Positions 30,101 to 39,267 of a stretch of 64,000 bases of DNA are shown here, one piece after another. The stretch is from a beta proteobacterium KB13 (lineage in GTDB: Bacteria > Pseudomonadota > Gammaproteobacteria > Burkholderiales > Methylophilaceae), in assembly GCA_000156155.1 (NCBI GenBank), contig DS995299.1:1107400-1171399 (forward strand), written 5' to 3'. The notes below the pieces were generated by a model, which saw only the letters and a list, made by a program, of their open reading frames with translations, made no database searches and was not told where the DNA came from. Each line of letters begins with the position of its first letter. Position 1 is the stretch's first letter. Made by a program: the position numbers and the translations under genes.

Positions 30101-30172
30101 CTGCTTACTTTAATTGTGATTCCAGCAGCCTACTCACTATCCTCACAGCTAATTAAAAAAATTAAGACTTAA
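27125..30172 (+). CDS. RND-family efflux transporter permease
   Basis: 1015-residue AcrB/MdtB-like inner-membrane pump, twelve helices with two large periplasmic loops. The N-terminus is EISIRRHVFAWM. The TM4 proton-relay pair is in GVVVDDAIVVLENIFRH, and the matching TM10 region is LVGLVAKNSILLVDLTN. GSEENGPLSVAIIGG marks the end of TM11. It is in the group of shorter pumps often linked to varied drugs or metabolites; the substrate cannot be told. The 3' end overlaps the symporter gene on the other strand by 11 bases. Confidence 0.95.
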   Translation: MTLPEISIRRHVFAWMISFIFILFGYIGYQKIGVDRFPMIEFPVLSVTTTLEGANPEIIDSSITNLIETAVNTVTGIESIKSQSSPGVSVVTITFELDKDIEVAFNEVQSKVSQLSRRLPDDIVPPVVRKVETNASPIMWLGLTGDRTTQQLNLYANNILKKKIETIDGVGEVRLGGRRDRTIRVNLDLEKMASLNVTADDLKSAFRKEHIQLPGGYLVRNQSEKMFKLDLEFHKVKDLENLVVSYRDKTSIKLKDISDIEDGLTDYRQIARYNFNPSIGLGIIKVANSNTVQIIDKVKEKIDTEIRPNLPPGLNLDISTDDSIFIKEMIKSLIDHIIEGTLLAALVVFIFLQSIRSTFIISAAIPISLFGAIAVMYFFGYTFNSMTLLALILLIGVVVDDAIVVLENIFRHQRMEKNNIEAAIKGSREVVFAVLASSLALISIFAPVIYMDGIIGKFFESFAVVVTVGIIVSLLVSLTLTPMLCSRYLNKQDAKKNYFNFLNSFFEKLEQNYKHSLQYVLKHRLKILLITLLIVLTSGYFFKAAKKEFVPETDESRFTVTFKTPLGSNMDYTVSKLIEVESIIQKYDSDIASVFSSVGLGSRGQVNRGYISIRLKEKGERERSQTVIMGLLKKDLASLSGVRAFPAGVSIARGNRSEKLQFSLIGPGIENVSSLADQLNEKLSLIDGMGNIDLDLQLNLPQMILDIDRDKAATFGISAEQIADSISILSNGYDIAKYNDDPGDGQRYEIRVKAKEGSFENIQDLNKIYVRSKSGELVRIDNFTKFKEELGPAIIGREELQYAANFYTNPSIPLGEAIDNIENISNQIIPSEYSIKYSGQAKEFSKTFSNIIFIFSLATVLLYMVLSSLFNSFFQPFIVMLAQPLAIIGGVFLLWLSGNSLNIYSMIGLVLLVGLVAKNSILLVDLTNHHIQEGKKVDEALILACPVRLRPVLMTSLTLILALLPAAFGVGAGSEENGPLSVAIIGGMISSTLLTLIVIPAAYSLSSQLIKKIKT

Positions 30173-31382
30173 AGTACTTATCTATAATTAGGGCGCCAAT
30201 AACATCGCCCTCCACATTCACAGTGGTACGAAACGTATCAATCAGACGGTCTATTGGGATAAAGATTGCCACATACTCAACAGGAAGATTCAGGGCACTA
30301 AGCACGATGGCCAAGGTTACCATCCCTGCACTCGGAATAGCCGGAGCTCCAATAGAAGCTGCCATTGCTAAAAAGACTAAGAAAATTTGGTCATATAAGC
30401 CGAGGTTTACCCCAACCATACTGGCTACAAACAACGCCACAGCCGCTTCATAAAGTGCAGTCCCGTCCATATTTATGGTCGCCCCCAATGGAAGCATAAA
30501 TCGAGAGACCTTTTTATTGACTCTGAAATCATTTTCTAGGGTATTCATGGTCACGGGTAAGGTTGCTGCGGATGAACTTGTGGCGAAAGCTGTTATAAGC
30601 ACATTTTTGATACCCTGCCAAAAACTTTTTATGCTCTCATTTGAAAAAACTTTTAAAAGTAGTGGTAAAAATACTACTCCATGGAATATGATGACCCCAA
30701 TAACAAGGGCAATAAAATAACCAATCTGATAAAACATACTTAATTCTTGTTGAATAATCAGAAGACTCAGTAAAGCAAATACTCCCACTGGGGCGATCTT
30801 CATAATGCTATTGACTATATTCATTACCACTTCAAAAATCCCATCCACCCATATTTTTACTTTCTTGATATGTTCATTATCTGACCTCAACGCTATACCA
30901 AAAAAAATCGCAAAAATAACGACAGCCATTATATTTCCCTGTGATAAGGCCTCAAATGGATTCTTTATGAGTGATTTCATGGAGTCTTTAACTGAGTGTG
31001 GTTCTTCAGAATTGAATATCGACTGCGACTCATTGCCCTCTAACACAACTTGACTTCCACCCAGGTTGTCTTGAAATAAATTCATTACAACCATCATCAA
31101 GATGATTGCAATAACCATCGTCGACAAATAATAAAATATAGCTCCCTTCCACAACAGCTGAGAGCTCTTATTTTTTTTCAAAGAAGAAATACTACTTGTT
31201 AATGAAAAGAAGATTAAAGGGACCATGATCATCTTGAGCAGCAGAATAAACACTTCACCAATTAATTCTAAGATTGGAGTAACAAATTCAATCAACTGGA
31301 ATGATTGATATTGACGAAAAATAAGGCCTAATAGAATGGCTGAAATAACTGCTATACCAATCTTTTGATTAAGCGTCTTCAT
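30162..31382 (-). CDS. Dicarboxylate/amino acid:cation symporter (DAACS family)
   Basis: 406-residue GltP/DctA-type secondary transporter. HP1 serine-rich loop ITAFATSSSAATLPVTM, TM7 NMDGT motif in LGATINMDGTALY, and HP2 region AAIGAPAIPSAG-like stretch ASIGAPAIPSAGMV are all present, followed by PIDRLIDTFRTTVNVEGD. Takes up dicarboxylates, glutamate or aspartate with cations. The residue pattern does not settle which. Its ATG shares a base with the stop of the RNA methyltransferase gene upstream. Confidence 0.94.
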   Translation of the reverse strand: MKTLNQKIGIAVISAILLGLIFRQYQSFQLIEFVTPILELIGEVFILLLKMIMVPLIFFSLTSSISSLKKNKSSQLLWKGAIFYYLSTMVIAIILMMVVMNLFQDNLGGSQVVLEGNESQSIFNSEEPHSVKDSMKSLIKNPFEALSQGNIMAVVIFAIFFGIALRSDNEHIKKVKIWVDGIFEVVMNIVNSIMKIAPVGVFALLSLLIIQQELSMFYQIGYFIALVIGVIIFHGVVFLPLLLKVFSNESIKSFWQGIKNVLITAFATSSSAATLPVTMNTLENDFRVNKKVSRFMLPLGATINMDGTALYEAAVALFVASMVGVNLGLYDQIFLVFLAMAASIGAPAIPSAGMVTLAIVLSALNLPVEYVAIFIPIDRLIDTFRTTVNVEGDVIGALIIDKYFKS

Positions 31383-32644
31383 TAGTTCACCCTCTCTAAT
31401 ACAGCTGCAAAAAACCCATCCATATCATGCTCGTCAAATTTAGTTTTAAAAAAGTCGCTCGAAGTTACTGCAATATCATACTTATCGAGTATGGGCTGAA
31501 TGCTCACAACCTTAAAACCAGAGTTATCTTTTAAAAAACTATTTACAACATCTTCGTTTTCCTCTGGCATAAAGCTACAGGTAGCATAAATAAGTCGACC
31601 GCCTAACTTAGTTAATTTGGAAGCCGCTGTGAGGATATTTAATTGTTTTTTTTGCATCTCAAAAATAGTATCTAGGTCATGTTTCCATTTGAGATCTGGA
31701 TTTCTTCTAATCGTTCCAAGCCCAGAACAAGGAGCATCAACCAGAACTCGATCAAACTTTCCCCTCAATCTCTTAATACGGATATCATTTTCATTGTTGA
31801 TATGATGGCACACAGTATTAGAGAGTCCAGATCGTTTTAATCTTTTTCTCAAATTCGTTAACCTTTTATCATTCACGTCAAATGCGTAAAGACGGCCTGA
31901 ACCAGACATCATCGCTCCGAGAGCAAGAGTTTTTCCACCGGCTCCTGCACAAAAATCTGCCACCATATGTTTTCTATTAGCATCAACAATAAAGGACAAT
32001 ATTTGACTTCCCTCGTCCTGTACCTCGATTAAACCATCTTTAAAAATGGGTAAGTTTTGTATTTGCGATCCCCTAGGGAGACGAACTCCAATCGGGCTAA
32101 GATTTGACGCGGCTATTTTTTTTGGATTGATTGATAAATTATCTTGAAGGTTCTTAATTATAACTTCTCTAGATTTTTCTTTTATTGTGTTAACCCTGAC
32201 GTCAAGATAAGAGGGTGAGGTTAATTTATTAAGCACTAGTTTTATTTTTTTTTCATCATATGATTCTGCTAACTTACGAAAGATCCATTCAGGTAGGCTG
32301 TAGCGGATCCATAGATCGCTTATTTTCTTTAATCTATCTTTTATGGCTTGTATTGATATAGTAAAGTCTGGGGATAGAACCTTAATCTCTTCATCGGAAT
32401 AGCTTTTCTCAATGACCAAGTGCGCAACGACTAAATTCTCTGGCTGGCTTGATTGCATTAGGTTCTCGTATAAGAGTTTATTTCGAATGATCCCGTAGTA
32501 TGTCTCTGCAACCTCGCCTCTTTCTTTGACACCCAAATTAGTATTATATTTAAAAAAATAACTGAGATTGGAATCCGCTGGATGTTCTGAGTTTAGGTGA
32601 TCCTGAAGTGCGGATGAAATCTTTTTAAATAAAAATATATTCAC
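31382..32644 (-). CDS. RsmB/NOP-family RNA (cytosine-5) methyltransferase
   Basis: 420-residue m5C RNA methyltransferase. SAM motif VADFCAGAGGKTLALG, catalytic cysteines in DAPCSGLGTIRRNPD and ATCSFMPEENE. The N-terminal part is only loosely NusB-like. This is the purM-linked paralogue found in many betaproteobacteria, distinct from the rsmB at 56414. Its RNA target is not known from sequence. It is 10 bases after the DUF3108 gene. Confidence 0.88.
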   Translation of the reverse strand: MNIFLFKKISSALQDHLNSEHPADSNLSYFFKYNTNLGVKERGEVAETYYGIIRNKLLYENLMQSSQPENLVVAHLVIEKSYSDEEIKVLSPDFTISIQAIKDRLKKISDLWIRYSLPEWIFRKLAESYDEKKIKLVLNKLTSPSYLDVRVNTIKEKSREVIIKNLQDNLSINPKKIAASNLSPIGVRLPRGSQIQNLPIFKDGLIEVQDEGSQILSFIVDANRKHMVADFCAGAGGKTLALGAMMSGSGRLYAFDVNDKRLTNLRKRLKRSGLSNTVCHHINNENDIRIKRLRGKFDRVLVDAPCSGLGTIRRNPDLKWKHDLDTIFEMQKKQLNILTAASKLTKLGGRLIYATCSFMPEENEDVVNSFLKDNSGFKVVSIQPILDKYDIAVTSSDFFKTKFDEHDMDGFFAAVLERVN

Positions 32645-32654
32645 AGTAACAGAC

Positions 32655-33365
32655 TCACAATAAGTTAAAGATATTCCCTTTTGATATTACCTGATCAACC
32701 ACCAGCCCAATAGGCGTGGGCGTGATTATTCTCACTGGGATATGATTTTTTTTTGAAAGCCAAATATCATGGGTTAATTCTTCATCATTCACCCTGCCCT
32801 GATATTTGATACATTCTATAAATCGATCATTTATTTTAAGATTTTCTTCTTTAATTTTTCGGTAAGTATATTTTTTATATTCATGGGAGTCTAAGATAAA
32901 AAAAGAATGATTTTCTTCTAACTTCACAAGACCATTAAATTCAAAAAAATAACTCAATACGTCTTGGGTTCCTTTTTTTAATTGATATTCCTTTGATTTT
33001 TTTTCACTTTGTATTTGAATTAGTTCTTTTTTGTAATCAATAGTCGTTATTGTTTGTTTATCCTTTTTTAAATTTTTTCGTACAATCGAATCCGGGAAAT
33101 AATGATTGCCTTTGATGTGACCGCTGCTAATCAATTGATAGTTTCCTATAAGGTTCATGGCACCAAGGAAATTTGATGATGCAATTATCTTATATCGACT
33201 CTTATCTTTCCTGTATTTAACATCAATAGAGCCCAGAGGTTTCTTTTCAAAACTTAAGTCATATGTGATGTTAATTGAATTGGGTAAATCCTTGGCAAGG
33301 ATAGATTGGCTTAGCAGTAGGCTAAATATAAGTGACCAAATTCTCAATCGGCTCTCGCTTTTCAA
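32655..33365 (-). CDS. DUF3108 secreted protein
   Basis: 236-residue protein with a signal peptide (about residues 1-24, ending SILAKD) and the beta-rich DUF3108 pattern: [45 protein letters not shown] and a final [12 protein letters not shown]. Members are periplasmic and of unknown function; lipid or LPS-related roles are only guesses. Its start lies 44 bases inside the end of purM. A TTG at 33347 is an alternative start and would still overlap. Confidence 0.82.
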   Translation of the reverse strand: MKSESRLRIWSLIFSLLLSQSILAKDLPNSINITYDLSFEKKPLGSIDVKYRKDKSRYKIIASSNFLGAMNLIGNYQLISSGHIKGNHYFPDSIVRKNLKKDKQTITTIDYKKELIQIQSEKKSKEYQLKKGTQDVLSYFFEFNGLVKLEENHSFFILDSHEYKKYTYRKIKEENLKINDRFIECIKYQGRVNDEELTHDIWLSKKNHIPVRIITPTPIGLVVDQVISKGNIFNLL

Positions 33366-34371
33366 TTTGTCCCAGTTGAGTTACTTCTTCGCCATTAGCT
33401 TCAAGTATTTCTCTAGCCATAGGTACATCTGATGAGTCGACTATAACAACAAATCCGATACCACAATTGAAAGTTCGATACATTTCTTCAATATTTAGAT
33501 TTGCTTTTTCCATAACCCATTCAAATATCGAAGGCATCTTCCAGCTTTTAGGATCGATCTGTGCTTTAAAAGAATTAGGATAGCTTCTGGGAAGATTTTC
33601 AGTTAATCCACCTCCTGTGATATGAGACATTGCCTTAATTTTTACTTCTTTTTTCAAGTTTAAAATTGATTTGACATACAGACGAGTCGGCTCCATCAAT
33701 AGGGTGGCGATAGTTTGTTCGCCAATTTGATCATGAATATTAATGTCATGACTTTCAATAATTTTTCTTATCAATGAATACCCGTTGGAATGTGGTCCTG
33801 ATGATTTCAGGCCTAGTAACACATCGCCATCTTTTATATCTCTTCCATCAATAATTTCATTCTTTTCAACTATCCCGACAGCAAAGCCAGCCAAATCATA
33901 ATCGCCCTCATTGTACATTCCAGGCATCTCAGCTGTCTCACCCCCAGCTAATGAACATCCTGATAACTGGCAGCCTCTTGCAATTCCCTCAATTACACTC
34001 GCGGCCTGGTCAACCTCAAGCTTTCCACAAGCATAATAATCCAAGAAGAATAAAGGCTCTGCCCCCTGCACTAAAATATCATTAACACACATTCCAACCA
34101 GGTCCTGTCCGATTGTATTGTGCTGACCTAATTCAATTGCAAGTTTTAGTTTTGTTCCAACGCCATCTGTTCCAGATACCATGACAGGGTTTTTATATCC
34201 GGTTGGAATTTCAAAAAGTGATCCGAACCCCCCAATCGAACCAAGGAGTTCCGGTCTAGAAGTCTTTTTGGCAAACGGCTTGATTCTTTCAACCAAACTC
34301 TCCCCCGCATCAATGTCGACACCGGAAGATTTATAGTCAATTTTATTGGGAATAGTTTTTTTTTCAGACAA
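33322..34371 (-). CDS. purM: Phosphoribosylformylglycinamidine cyclo-ligase
   Basis: 349-residue AIR synthetase, step five of purine synthesis. Visible marks are [61 protein letters not shown] and [13 protein letters not shown]. Translation seems to start at TTG (34371), 7 bases after an AGGA ribosome site. purN, often next to purM, is absent here. The downstream DUF3108 gene overlaps by 44 bases. The gene is divergent from hda. Confidence 0.97.
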   Translation of the reverse strand: MSEKKTIPNKIDYKSSGVDIDAGESLVERIKPFAKKTSRPELLGSIGGFGSLFEIPTGYKNPVMVSGTDGVGTKLKLAIELGQHNTIGQDLVGMCVNDILVQGAEPLFFLDYYACGKLEVDQAASVIEGIARGCQLSGCSLAGGETAEMPGMYNEGDYDLAGFAVGIVEKNEIIDGRDIKDGDVLLGLKSSGPHSNGYSLIRKIIESHDINIHDQIGEQTIATLLMEPTRLYVKSILNLKKEVKIKAMSHITGGGLTENLPRSYPNSFKAQIDPKSWKMPSIFEWVMEKANLNIEEMYRTFNCGIGFVVIVDSSDVPMAREILEANGEEVTQLGQIEKREPIENLVTYI

Positions 34372-34444
34372 TTGATTTCCTGGCTTGTAGTAGAATTATT
34401 TATTACTGAATTTTAACTCATTTTTATTTACCAAGATATATTTC

Positions 34445-35050
34445 ATGGATCAATTATTGCTAAACATTCTTCCCGTGCCCCAAAAAAATTTTGCAAATTT
34501 TGTTGCTGGAAAAAATATTGAAATAGTTACATCACTTCAGGCATTTAATAATGATTCAGATTCAACACAACTAGTTTTTTTATGGGGTCCTGAAGGATCA
34601 GGAAAAAGTCATTTATTAGAGTCCTTAACTAATACGAATATCGAGAAAATTGAAGATATACAACAATTCAGCCATGATCAGAACAGGGAGCTCTTCATGT
34701 TAATAAATGACATCAAATCGCAAGGCAAGAAACTCATTATTACCTGTGATCGATCGCCAGACGAGCTCAATGGAATTGATGATGATTTACATAGCCGATT
34801 AAAATGGGGTTTGGTTCTTAATTTATCCCCGCTCACAGATGAAGATAAATTTCAAATCATAAAAATTAAGTCACAAGAGAACGGTTACCACATTGAGGAA
34901 AAGGTGATCAATTACTGTCTTCGTCACCTAAGACGAGATCTTCACACCCTGATTAACACATTTCAAGCTTTGGATGAGTGGTCGCTCAAATCCAAAAGAG
35001 CCATCACAATCAATCTCATAAAAGACTTACAAAGAGAAAATATAATCTGA
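34445..35050 (+). CDS. hda: DnaA regulatory inactivator Hda
   Basis: 201-residue DnaA-like AAA+ protein that, with the sliding clamp, promotes hydrolysis of DnaA-bound ATP. A near-N-terminal QLLLNI is a likely clamp-binding stretch. Walker A is GPEGSGKSHLLES. LRRDLHTLINTFQALDEWS is the sensor-2/lid region. There is no DNA-binding domain IV, which separates it from DnaA. Divergent position to purM is conserved in betaproteobacteria, where a permease gene often lies between; it is missing here. It abuts ahpF end to end. Confidence 0.92.
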   Translation: MDQLLLNILPVPQKNFANFVAGKNIEIVTSLQAFNNDSDSTQLVFLWGPEGSGKSHLLESLTNTNIEKIEDIQQFSHDQNRELFMLINDIKSQGKKLIITCDRSPDELNGIDDDLHSRLKWGLVLNLSPLTDEDKFQIIKIKSQENGYHIEEKVINYCLRHLRRDLHTLINTFQALDEWSLKSKRAITINLIKDLQRENII

Positions 35051-36607
35051 TTAGTTTCTTATCAGATAGTCAAATGCACCAAGGGCAGCTTTTGACCCCT
35101 CACCCATAGCAATGATAATTTGTTTATATGGAACAGTCGTCACATCACCCGCAGCAAAAACTCCTGGAACAGAAGTTTCACCATGATCGTTGACCTCTAT
35201 TTCTCCATACTGGCTTAATTTAATGTCATCCTTCAACCAATCCGTATTTGGGATCAAGCCAATTTGAATAAATACCCCTTCAAGGGCAAGCTCTTTCTCT
35301 TCCTGAGTATCTCTATCCATGTATTTAATTGCTGTGACTTTTGTGTCACCTAGGATTTCCTTAGTCTGGGCATTTAAGATCACATCAACATTTTTCAATG
35401 AATACAATCGATCTTGTAGCACCTGATCTGCTTTTAAATCAGGCATAAATTCAAATAAGGTGACGTGACCAACAATACCAGCTAAATCAATGGCTGCTTC
35501 AACGCCTGAATTTCCACCCCCTATAACCGCAACATGTTTACCTTTAAATAAAGGGCCGTCACAGTGTGGGCAGTAAGCTACTCCTTTTCCTTTAAATTCT
35601 GTTTCTCCGGGAACTCCAAGCTCTCTCCATCTTGCACCAGTAGATAAGATTAATGTCTTAGATTTCAGTTTAGCCCCATTTTCTAACTCTAGCTGAAACT
35701 TTTCCTCTTTATTTTTTGGGATATGAATTTTCTTCGCTCGCTGGTGATTCATTACATCAACCTCATAATCGAGCACATGCTCCTCAAGCGCCTTCACAAG
35801 TTTAGGGCCTTCTGTTGCTTTGACTGAAATAAAATTTTCGATACCAAGCGTATCCATGACTTGCCCGCCAAATCTCTCAGCCACAATACCTGTTTTAATT
35901 CCCTTCCTTGCGGAATAAACAGCTGAAGAAGCTCCGGCTGGGCCACCACCGACAATCAGCACATCAAAATCTTCTTTATTGTTTAATTTTTCTGATTCAA
36001 TAGAATCACTTCGAGAATCAATTTTGGCAACAATCTCCTCTAACTCCATTCGACCTTGATAAAACTCTTCATTGTTTAAAAAAATGGTCGGCACAGACAT
36101 GATTTTTTTATTTTTGACTTCGTCTTGATAGACATCGCCATCAATCATCGTGTGGGTGATATTTGGATTAAGAAGGGACATCACATTAAGTGCCTGAACA
36201 ACGTCAGGGCAGTTATGACAACTCAAAGAGATATAAGTCTCAAATTTATATGAGCCACTTATTGATTTAATTTGCTCAATTAAGTCTTTTTCAATTTTTA
36301 AAGGGTATCCTCCTACCTGCAAGATAGCTAAGATGAATGAGGTAAATTCATGTCCCATAGGCACGCCAGCGAAAACTATTCCGGTTACATAATCAGGCTG
36401 ATTAACTTGGAATGAGGGGCTTCTGTGGGTTGAGTCTTCTCCCTTTTTGATCGAAATCATTGATGACATCGCATCTACTTCTGTCAATAGATCGACCATT
36501 TCAGCAGACTTATCGCTTTCATTTTCAAAATATACAATCTCAATGGGATTTTCAATCTTAGCCATGTAAGTTGATAATTGATTTTTAATATTTTGATCTA
36601 AAGCCAT
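35051..36607 (-). CDS. ahpF: Alkyl hydroperoxide reductase flavoprotein subunit
   Basis: 518-residue NADH-dependent reductase of AhpC. Two tandem thioredoxin folds make the N-terminal domain, with CxxC in [11 protein letters not shown]. Then FAD-binding [18 protein letters not shown], the redox CxxC in [14 protein letters not shown]-binding [17 protein letters not shown], and the terminal [16 protein letters not shown]. It lies downstream of ahpC beyond a hairpin with a U-run, so its expression may be reduced relative to ahpC. SD AGAGGA precedes the ATG. Confidence 0.96.
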   Translation of the reverse strand: MALDQNIKNQLSTYMAKIENPIEIVYFENESDKSAEMVDLLTEVDAMSSMISIKKGEDSTHRSPSFQVNQPDYVTGIVFAGVPMGHEFTSFILAILQVGGYPLKIEKDLIEQIKSISGSYKFETYISLSCHNCPDVVQALNVMSLLNPNITHTMIDGDVYQDEVKNKKIMSVPTIFLNNEEFYQGRMELEEIVAKIDSRSDSIESEKLNNKEDFDVLIVGGGPAGASSAVYSARKGIKTGIVAERFGGQVMDTLGIENFISVKATEGPKLVKALEEHVLDYEVDVMNHQRAKKIHIPKNKEEKFQLELENGAKLKSKTLILSTGARWRELGVPGETEFKGKGVAYCPHCDGPLFKGKHVAVIGGGNSGVEAAIDLAGIVGHVTLFEFMPDLKADQVLQDRLYSLKNVDVILNAQTKEILGDTKVTAIKYMDRDTQEEKELALEGVFIQIGLIPNTDWLKDDIKLSQYGEIEVNDHGETSVPGVFAAGDVTTVPYKQIIIAMGEGSKAALGAFDYLIRN

Positions 36608-36625
36608 AATTTTCCTCTAAAAATT

Positions 36626-36655
36626 GAAAAAGGGACTCAGTCTAGACTAAGTCCC
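36626..36655 (-). terminator. Intrinsic terminator between ahpC and ahpF
   Basis: On the minus strand an 11-base-pair stem (GGGACTTAGTC with GACTGAGTCCC, one G-U pair, two-base tip) is followed at once by TTTTTC and more T-rich sequence. It lies in the 56-base gap between the ahpC stop and ahpF start. It probably limits read-through so that AhpC is made in excess of AhpF. Confidence 0.72.
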
Positions 36656-36663
36656 AAATTAAA

Positions 36664-37230
36664 TTAAATCTTACCTACAAGATCAAGTGATGGTTCAAGC
36701 GTTTCAGCGCCTGGTTTCCAAGATGCTGGACATACTTGCCCAGGATTTGCAGCAATATGCTGTGCAGCTTGTACTTTTCTAACAAGATCTGCTGCTGATC
36801 GACCGATACCTAGATCATTGACTTCAGCTGTTTTGATAACGCCATCAGGATCGATAATAAAAGTTCCTCTTAATGCAAGGCCTTCTTCTTCGATCATCAC
36901 GTCAAAGTTTCTTGAGATTGCACCTGTTGGATCACCTAGCATTGGGTAGGTAATTTTTTTGATGGTTTCTGAAGCATCATGCCATGCTTTATGAGTAAAG
37001 TGGGTATCTGTTGATACACTGTACACTTCAACACCCATCTTCTGAAGCTCTTCGTAGTGATCAGCCACATCACCCAGCTCAGTTGGGCAAACAAATGTAA
37101 AATCAGCCGGATAGAATACGAAAACGTTCCATTTCCCTTTTAATGTTTCTTCTGTTACTTCAACAAATTTGCCATTGTGAAAAGCTTGTGCTTTAAATGG
37201 TTTTACTTGTGTATTGATTAATGAAGACAT
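36664..37230 (-). CDS. ahpC: Alkyl hydroperoxide reductase peroxiredoxin subunit
   Basis: 188-residue typical 2-Cys peroxiredoxin that reduces hydrogen peroxide and organic peroxides. The peroxidatic cysteine is in [13 protein letters not shown] (about residue 48), the resolving cysteine in [11 protein letters not shown]. It is recycled by AhpF, encoded downstream. A strong ribosome site, CTAGGAGAG, precedes the ATG. The 106 bases upstream are AT-rich and hold its promoter; no clear OxyR site was recognised. Confidence 0.97.
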   Translation of the reverse strand: MSSLINTQVKPFKAQAFHNGKFVEVTEETLKGKWNVFVFYPADFTFVCPTELGDVADHYEELQKMGVEVYSVSTDTHFTHKAWHDASETIKKITYPMLGDPTGAISRNFDVMIEEEGLALRGTFIIDPDGVIKTAEVNDLGIGRSAADLVRKVQAAQHIAANPGQVCPASWKPGAETLEPSLDLVGKI

Positions 37231-37336
37231 ACAAACTCTCCTAGTAAAAATAAAATGAGGTTGTATTTTAGGCAGTTATTTCATATATGTATAATTAATT
37301 ATAATTATATTTTTGATAAGAAAAACTTATTAATGG

Positions 37337-38764
37337 CTATTTGTTTTTTCTTCCCTCTTCTAACATTAATTGTTCTGATTGCAGTTGTTTTAATCTTGAT
37401 TCGACGCGAGACTTAGAGTAAAAATCATTACTTTGTATATTCTTTGCGATACCAAATTGGACAATCGCATCCTTTAAATTGTATTGATAATAAAAATATT
37501 CACCCATATTTTCATGGTATTCGATATCCTTATTCAGGCCTTTGAAGGCTTTTGCCAATAGCTTATATAGATTTGGGTCCGACCTGTATTTAAAGATGTA
37601 TTGCTCTATCATCTCTTTCACCTCGGAATAATTTCCCAAGGATAGATTTACCTCAGCCAAACGATAAACATATGCTCTATAGAAAGGGTGTTTTATTAAA
37701 AGCTTTTCAAGTTCTTGCTTGGCCTCTGCAAGCTCATTTTTTTGCAGTAGGATATCAATCTTTAGATTATCAATGAGAGGATTTTTTTCTTTTCGTATAT
37801 TAGAGTATATTTTTTCTGCATCATTAATTTTTTTATCTTTTAGGTAAGCAAGAGCTAGAGCATATTGCTCCCCTTCTAAATTAACATAAGTTTTATTTTT
37901 TATATTTTTTTCAAAAGTTTTTATATTGTTTTCATTTGAGTATAAAGCACGAACTTTTCCACGAATAAAATGAAAATAGTTACTGTTGTTGGTATATCTG
38001 TAGGGATAGTCCTTTAAACGATCGCTGATGTCCGAAATACGATCAGAGGTGATTGGATGCGTTCTCAAATATGATGGAGCAGATAAAGAATATCTGCTTC
38101 CCTTCTGAAGGGTATTGAAGAAATCTATAGCCGAACCAACGTTATATCCAGACTTATACAAGATATCGATACCAATACGGTCCGCTTCTTGCTCATGCTC
38201 CCTCGTATAATCTAAAAAATTTTGTACGTTCATTGCCTGTGATGCCATCATTGCACCCGCAGCGGCCTGAGGATTTGATCTTGCAGCTAACAGGCCTAGT
38301 GCAAGTAAAAAGATACTTTTATATTTATCTCTATCTTGTTTGGCAATGACTCTTTGTAGATGTTTTTGAGTCACATGAGCAATTTCGTGCCCGAGGACAC
38401 TTGCTATCTCAGACTCGTTATCTGCGCTAATAAATAGACCCGTATGAACTCCGATTAAGCCCCCCAACATTGCAAAAGCATTTATAGCGTCATCTTTTAA
38501 CACAAAAAAAGTAAAGTCTCTTTGCGGTGCATCGCTGTTTGAAACTAATTTATCTCCAAGGTAATTAAGATAATCATTTATTTCTTCATCCTGAACCACC
38601 TGTGGACTAGAATGAACTTGATATAATATTTCCCTAGCTATCATTTTTTCTTGATATGGGGATATAAATTGATCACTAAACTCGCCAAGATCAGGTAAAT
38701 TATTAGCCCATGATAGGTGGCTAAATATTAGAAAAATTAAAAAAATTTTTTTAGATAAATTCAT
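37337..38764 (-). CDS. bepA: M48 metalloprotease with TPR tail, BepA-like
   Basis: 475-residue periplasmic zinc protease and chaperone for outer-membrane proteins such as LptD. ATG at 38764 gives a signal peptide (residues 1-19, ending LSWA); an earlier in-frame ATG at 38824 would run into the divergent moaC. HExxH is in SVLGHEIAHVTQKHL, and the third zinc ligand in REHEQEADRIGIDIL. TPR-like helices fill about residues 270-470. It fits the LPS and outer-membrane genes in the window. Confidence 0.9.
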   Translation of the reverse strand: MNLSKKIFLIFLIFSHLSWANNLPDLGEFSDQFISPYQEKMIAREILYQVHSSPQVVQDEEINDYLNYLGDKLVSNSDAPQRDFTFFVLKDDAINAFAMLGGLIGVHTGLFISADNESEIASVLGHEIAHVTQKHLQRVIAKQDRDKYKSIFLLALGLLAARSNPQAAAGAMMASQAMNVQNFLDYTREHEQEADRIGIDILYKSGYNVGSAIDFFNTLQKGSRYSLSAPSYLRTHPITSDRISDISDRLKDYPYRYTNNSNYFHFIRGKVRALYSNENNIKTFEKNIKNKTYVNLEGEQYALALAYLKDKKINDAEKIYSNIRKEKNPLIDNLKIDILLQKNELAEAKQELEKLLIKHPFYRAYVYRLAEVNLSLGNYSEVKEMIEQYIFKYRSDPNLYKLLAKAFKGLNKDIEYHENMGEYFYYQYNLKDAIVQFGIAKNIQSNDFYSKSRVESRLKQLQSEQLMLEEGRKNK

Positions 38765-38790
38765 TTGATACTCTATAAGGAGCTTACTGA

Positions 38791-39267
38791 ATGCTAACTC
38801 ATTTAGATAAAAATGGAAATGCAACTATGGTTGATATTTCTGATAAAAAGACAACAACTCGAACTGCATTAGCATCTGGAGTTATTCACATTACACCAGA
38901 AATCTTAGAGTCCATAAAAAAAGATTCAATCAAAAAGGGAAATGTATTTACAGTAGCTAAAATAGCGGGAATAAATTCTGCAAAAATGACTGAGGCTATT
39001 ATTCCCTTATGTCATCAAATTCCCTTAGATTTCATTGATATCAGTTTTGATCTCCAAGAAGAAAATTTAATAATTGAAGTTTTAGCCAGTGTCAAAACTT
39101 CTCATAAAACTGGTGTGGAGATGGAAGCCTTAGTAGCCGTGAATTCATCTTTACTCACGATTTATGATATGTGTAAAGGTATTTCTAAAGATATGTATAT
39201 AACAGATATTAAGCTATTAAAAAAAACTGGAGGCAAATCTGGTGACTGGGAAACATCATCAGAATAA
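38791..39267 (+). CDS. moaC: Cyclic pyranopterin monophosphate synthase
   Basis: 158-residue MoaC, which makes cPMP in molybdenum cofactor synthesis. The start LTHLDKNGNATMVDISDK, LCHQIPLDFIDI, and KTGVEMEALVAV are family signatures including catalytic residues. A good ribosome site, AAGGAG, precedes the ATG. No other moa gene is near. It stands 26 bases from the divergent bepA start and overlaps thiO at the 3' end by 9 bases. Confidence 0.96.
   Translation: MLTHLDKNGNATMVDISDKKTTTRTALASGVIHITPEILESIKKDSIKKGNVFTVAKIAGINSAKMTEAIIPLCHQIPLDFIDISFDLQEENLIIEVLASVKTSHKTGVEMEALVAVNSSLLTIYDMCKGISKDMYITDIKLLKKTGGKSGDWETSSE

Noticed and set aside
37291-37302. Palindrome ATAATTAATTAT upstream of ahpC as an operator
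   Set aside because: Pure A/T palindromes are expected in such AT-rich spacers, and it does not match the OxyR pattern.
37312-37333. Hairpin ATAAG/CTTAT after bepA as a terminator
   Set aside because: Five A/T-rich pairs, and the tail on the transcript strand is A-rich, not U-rich.
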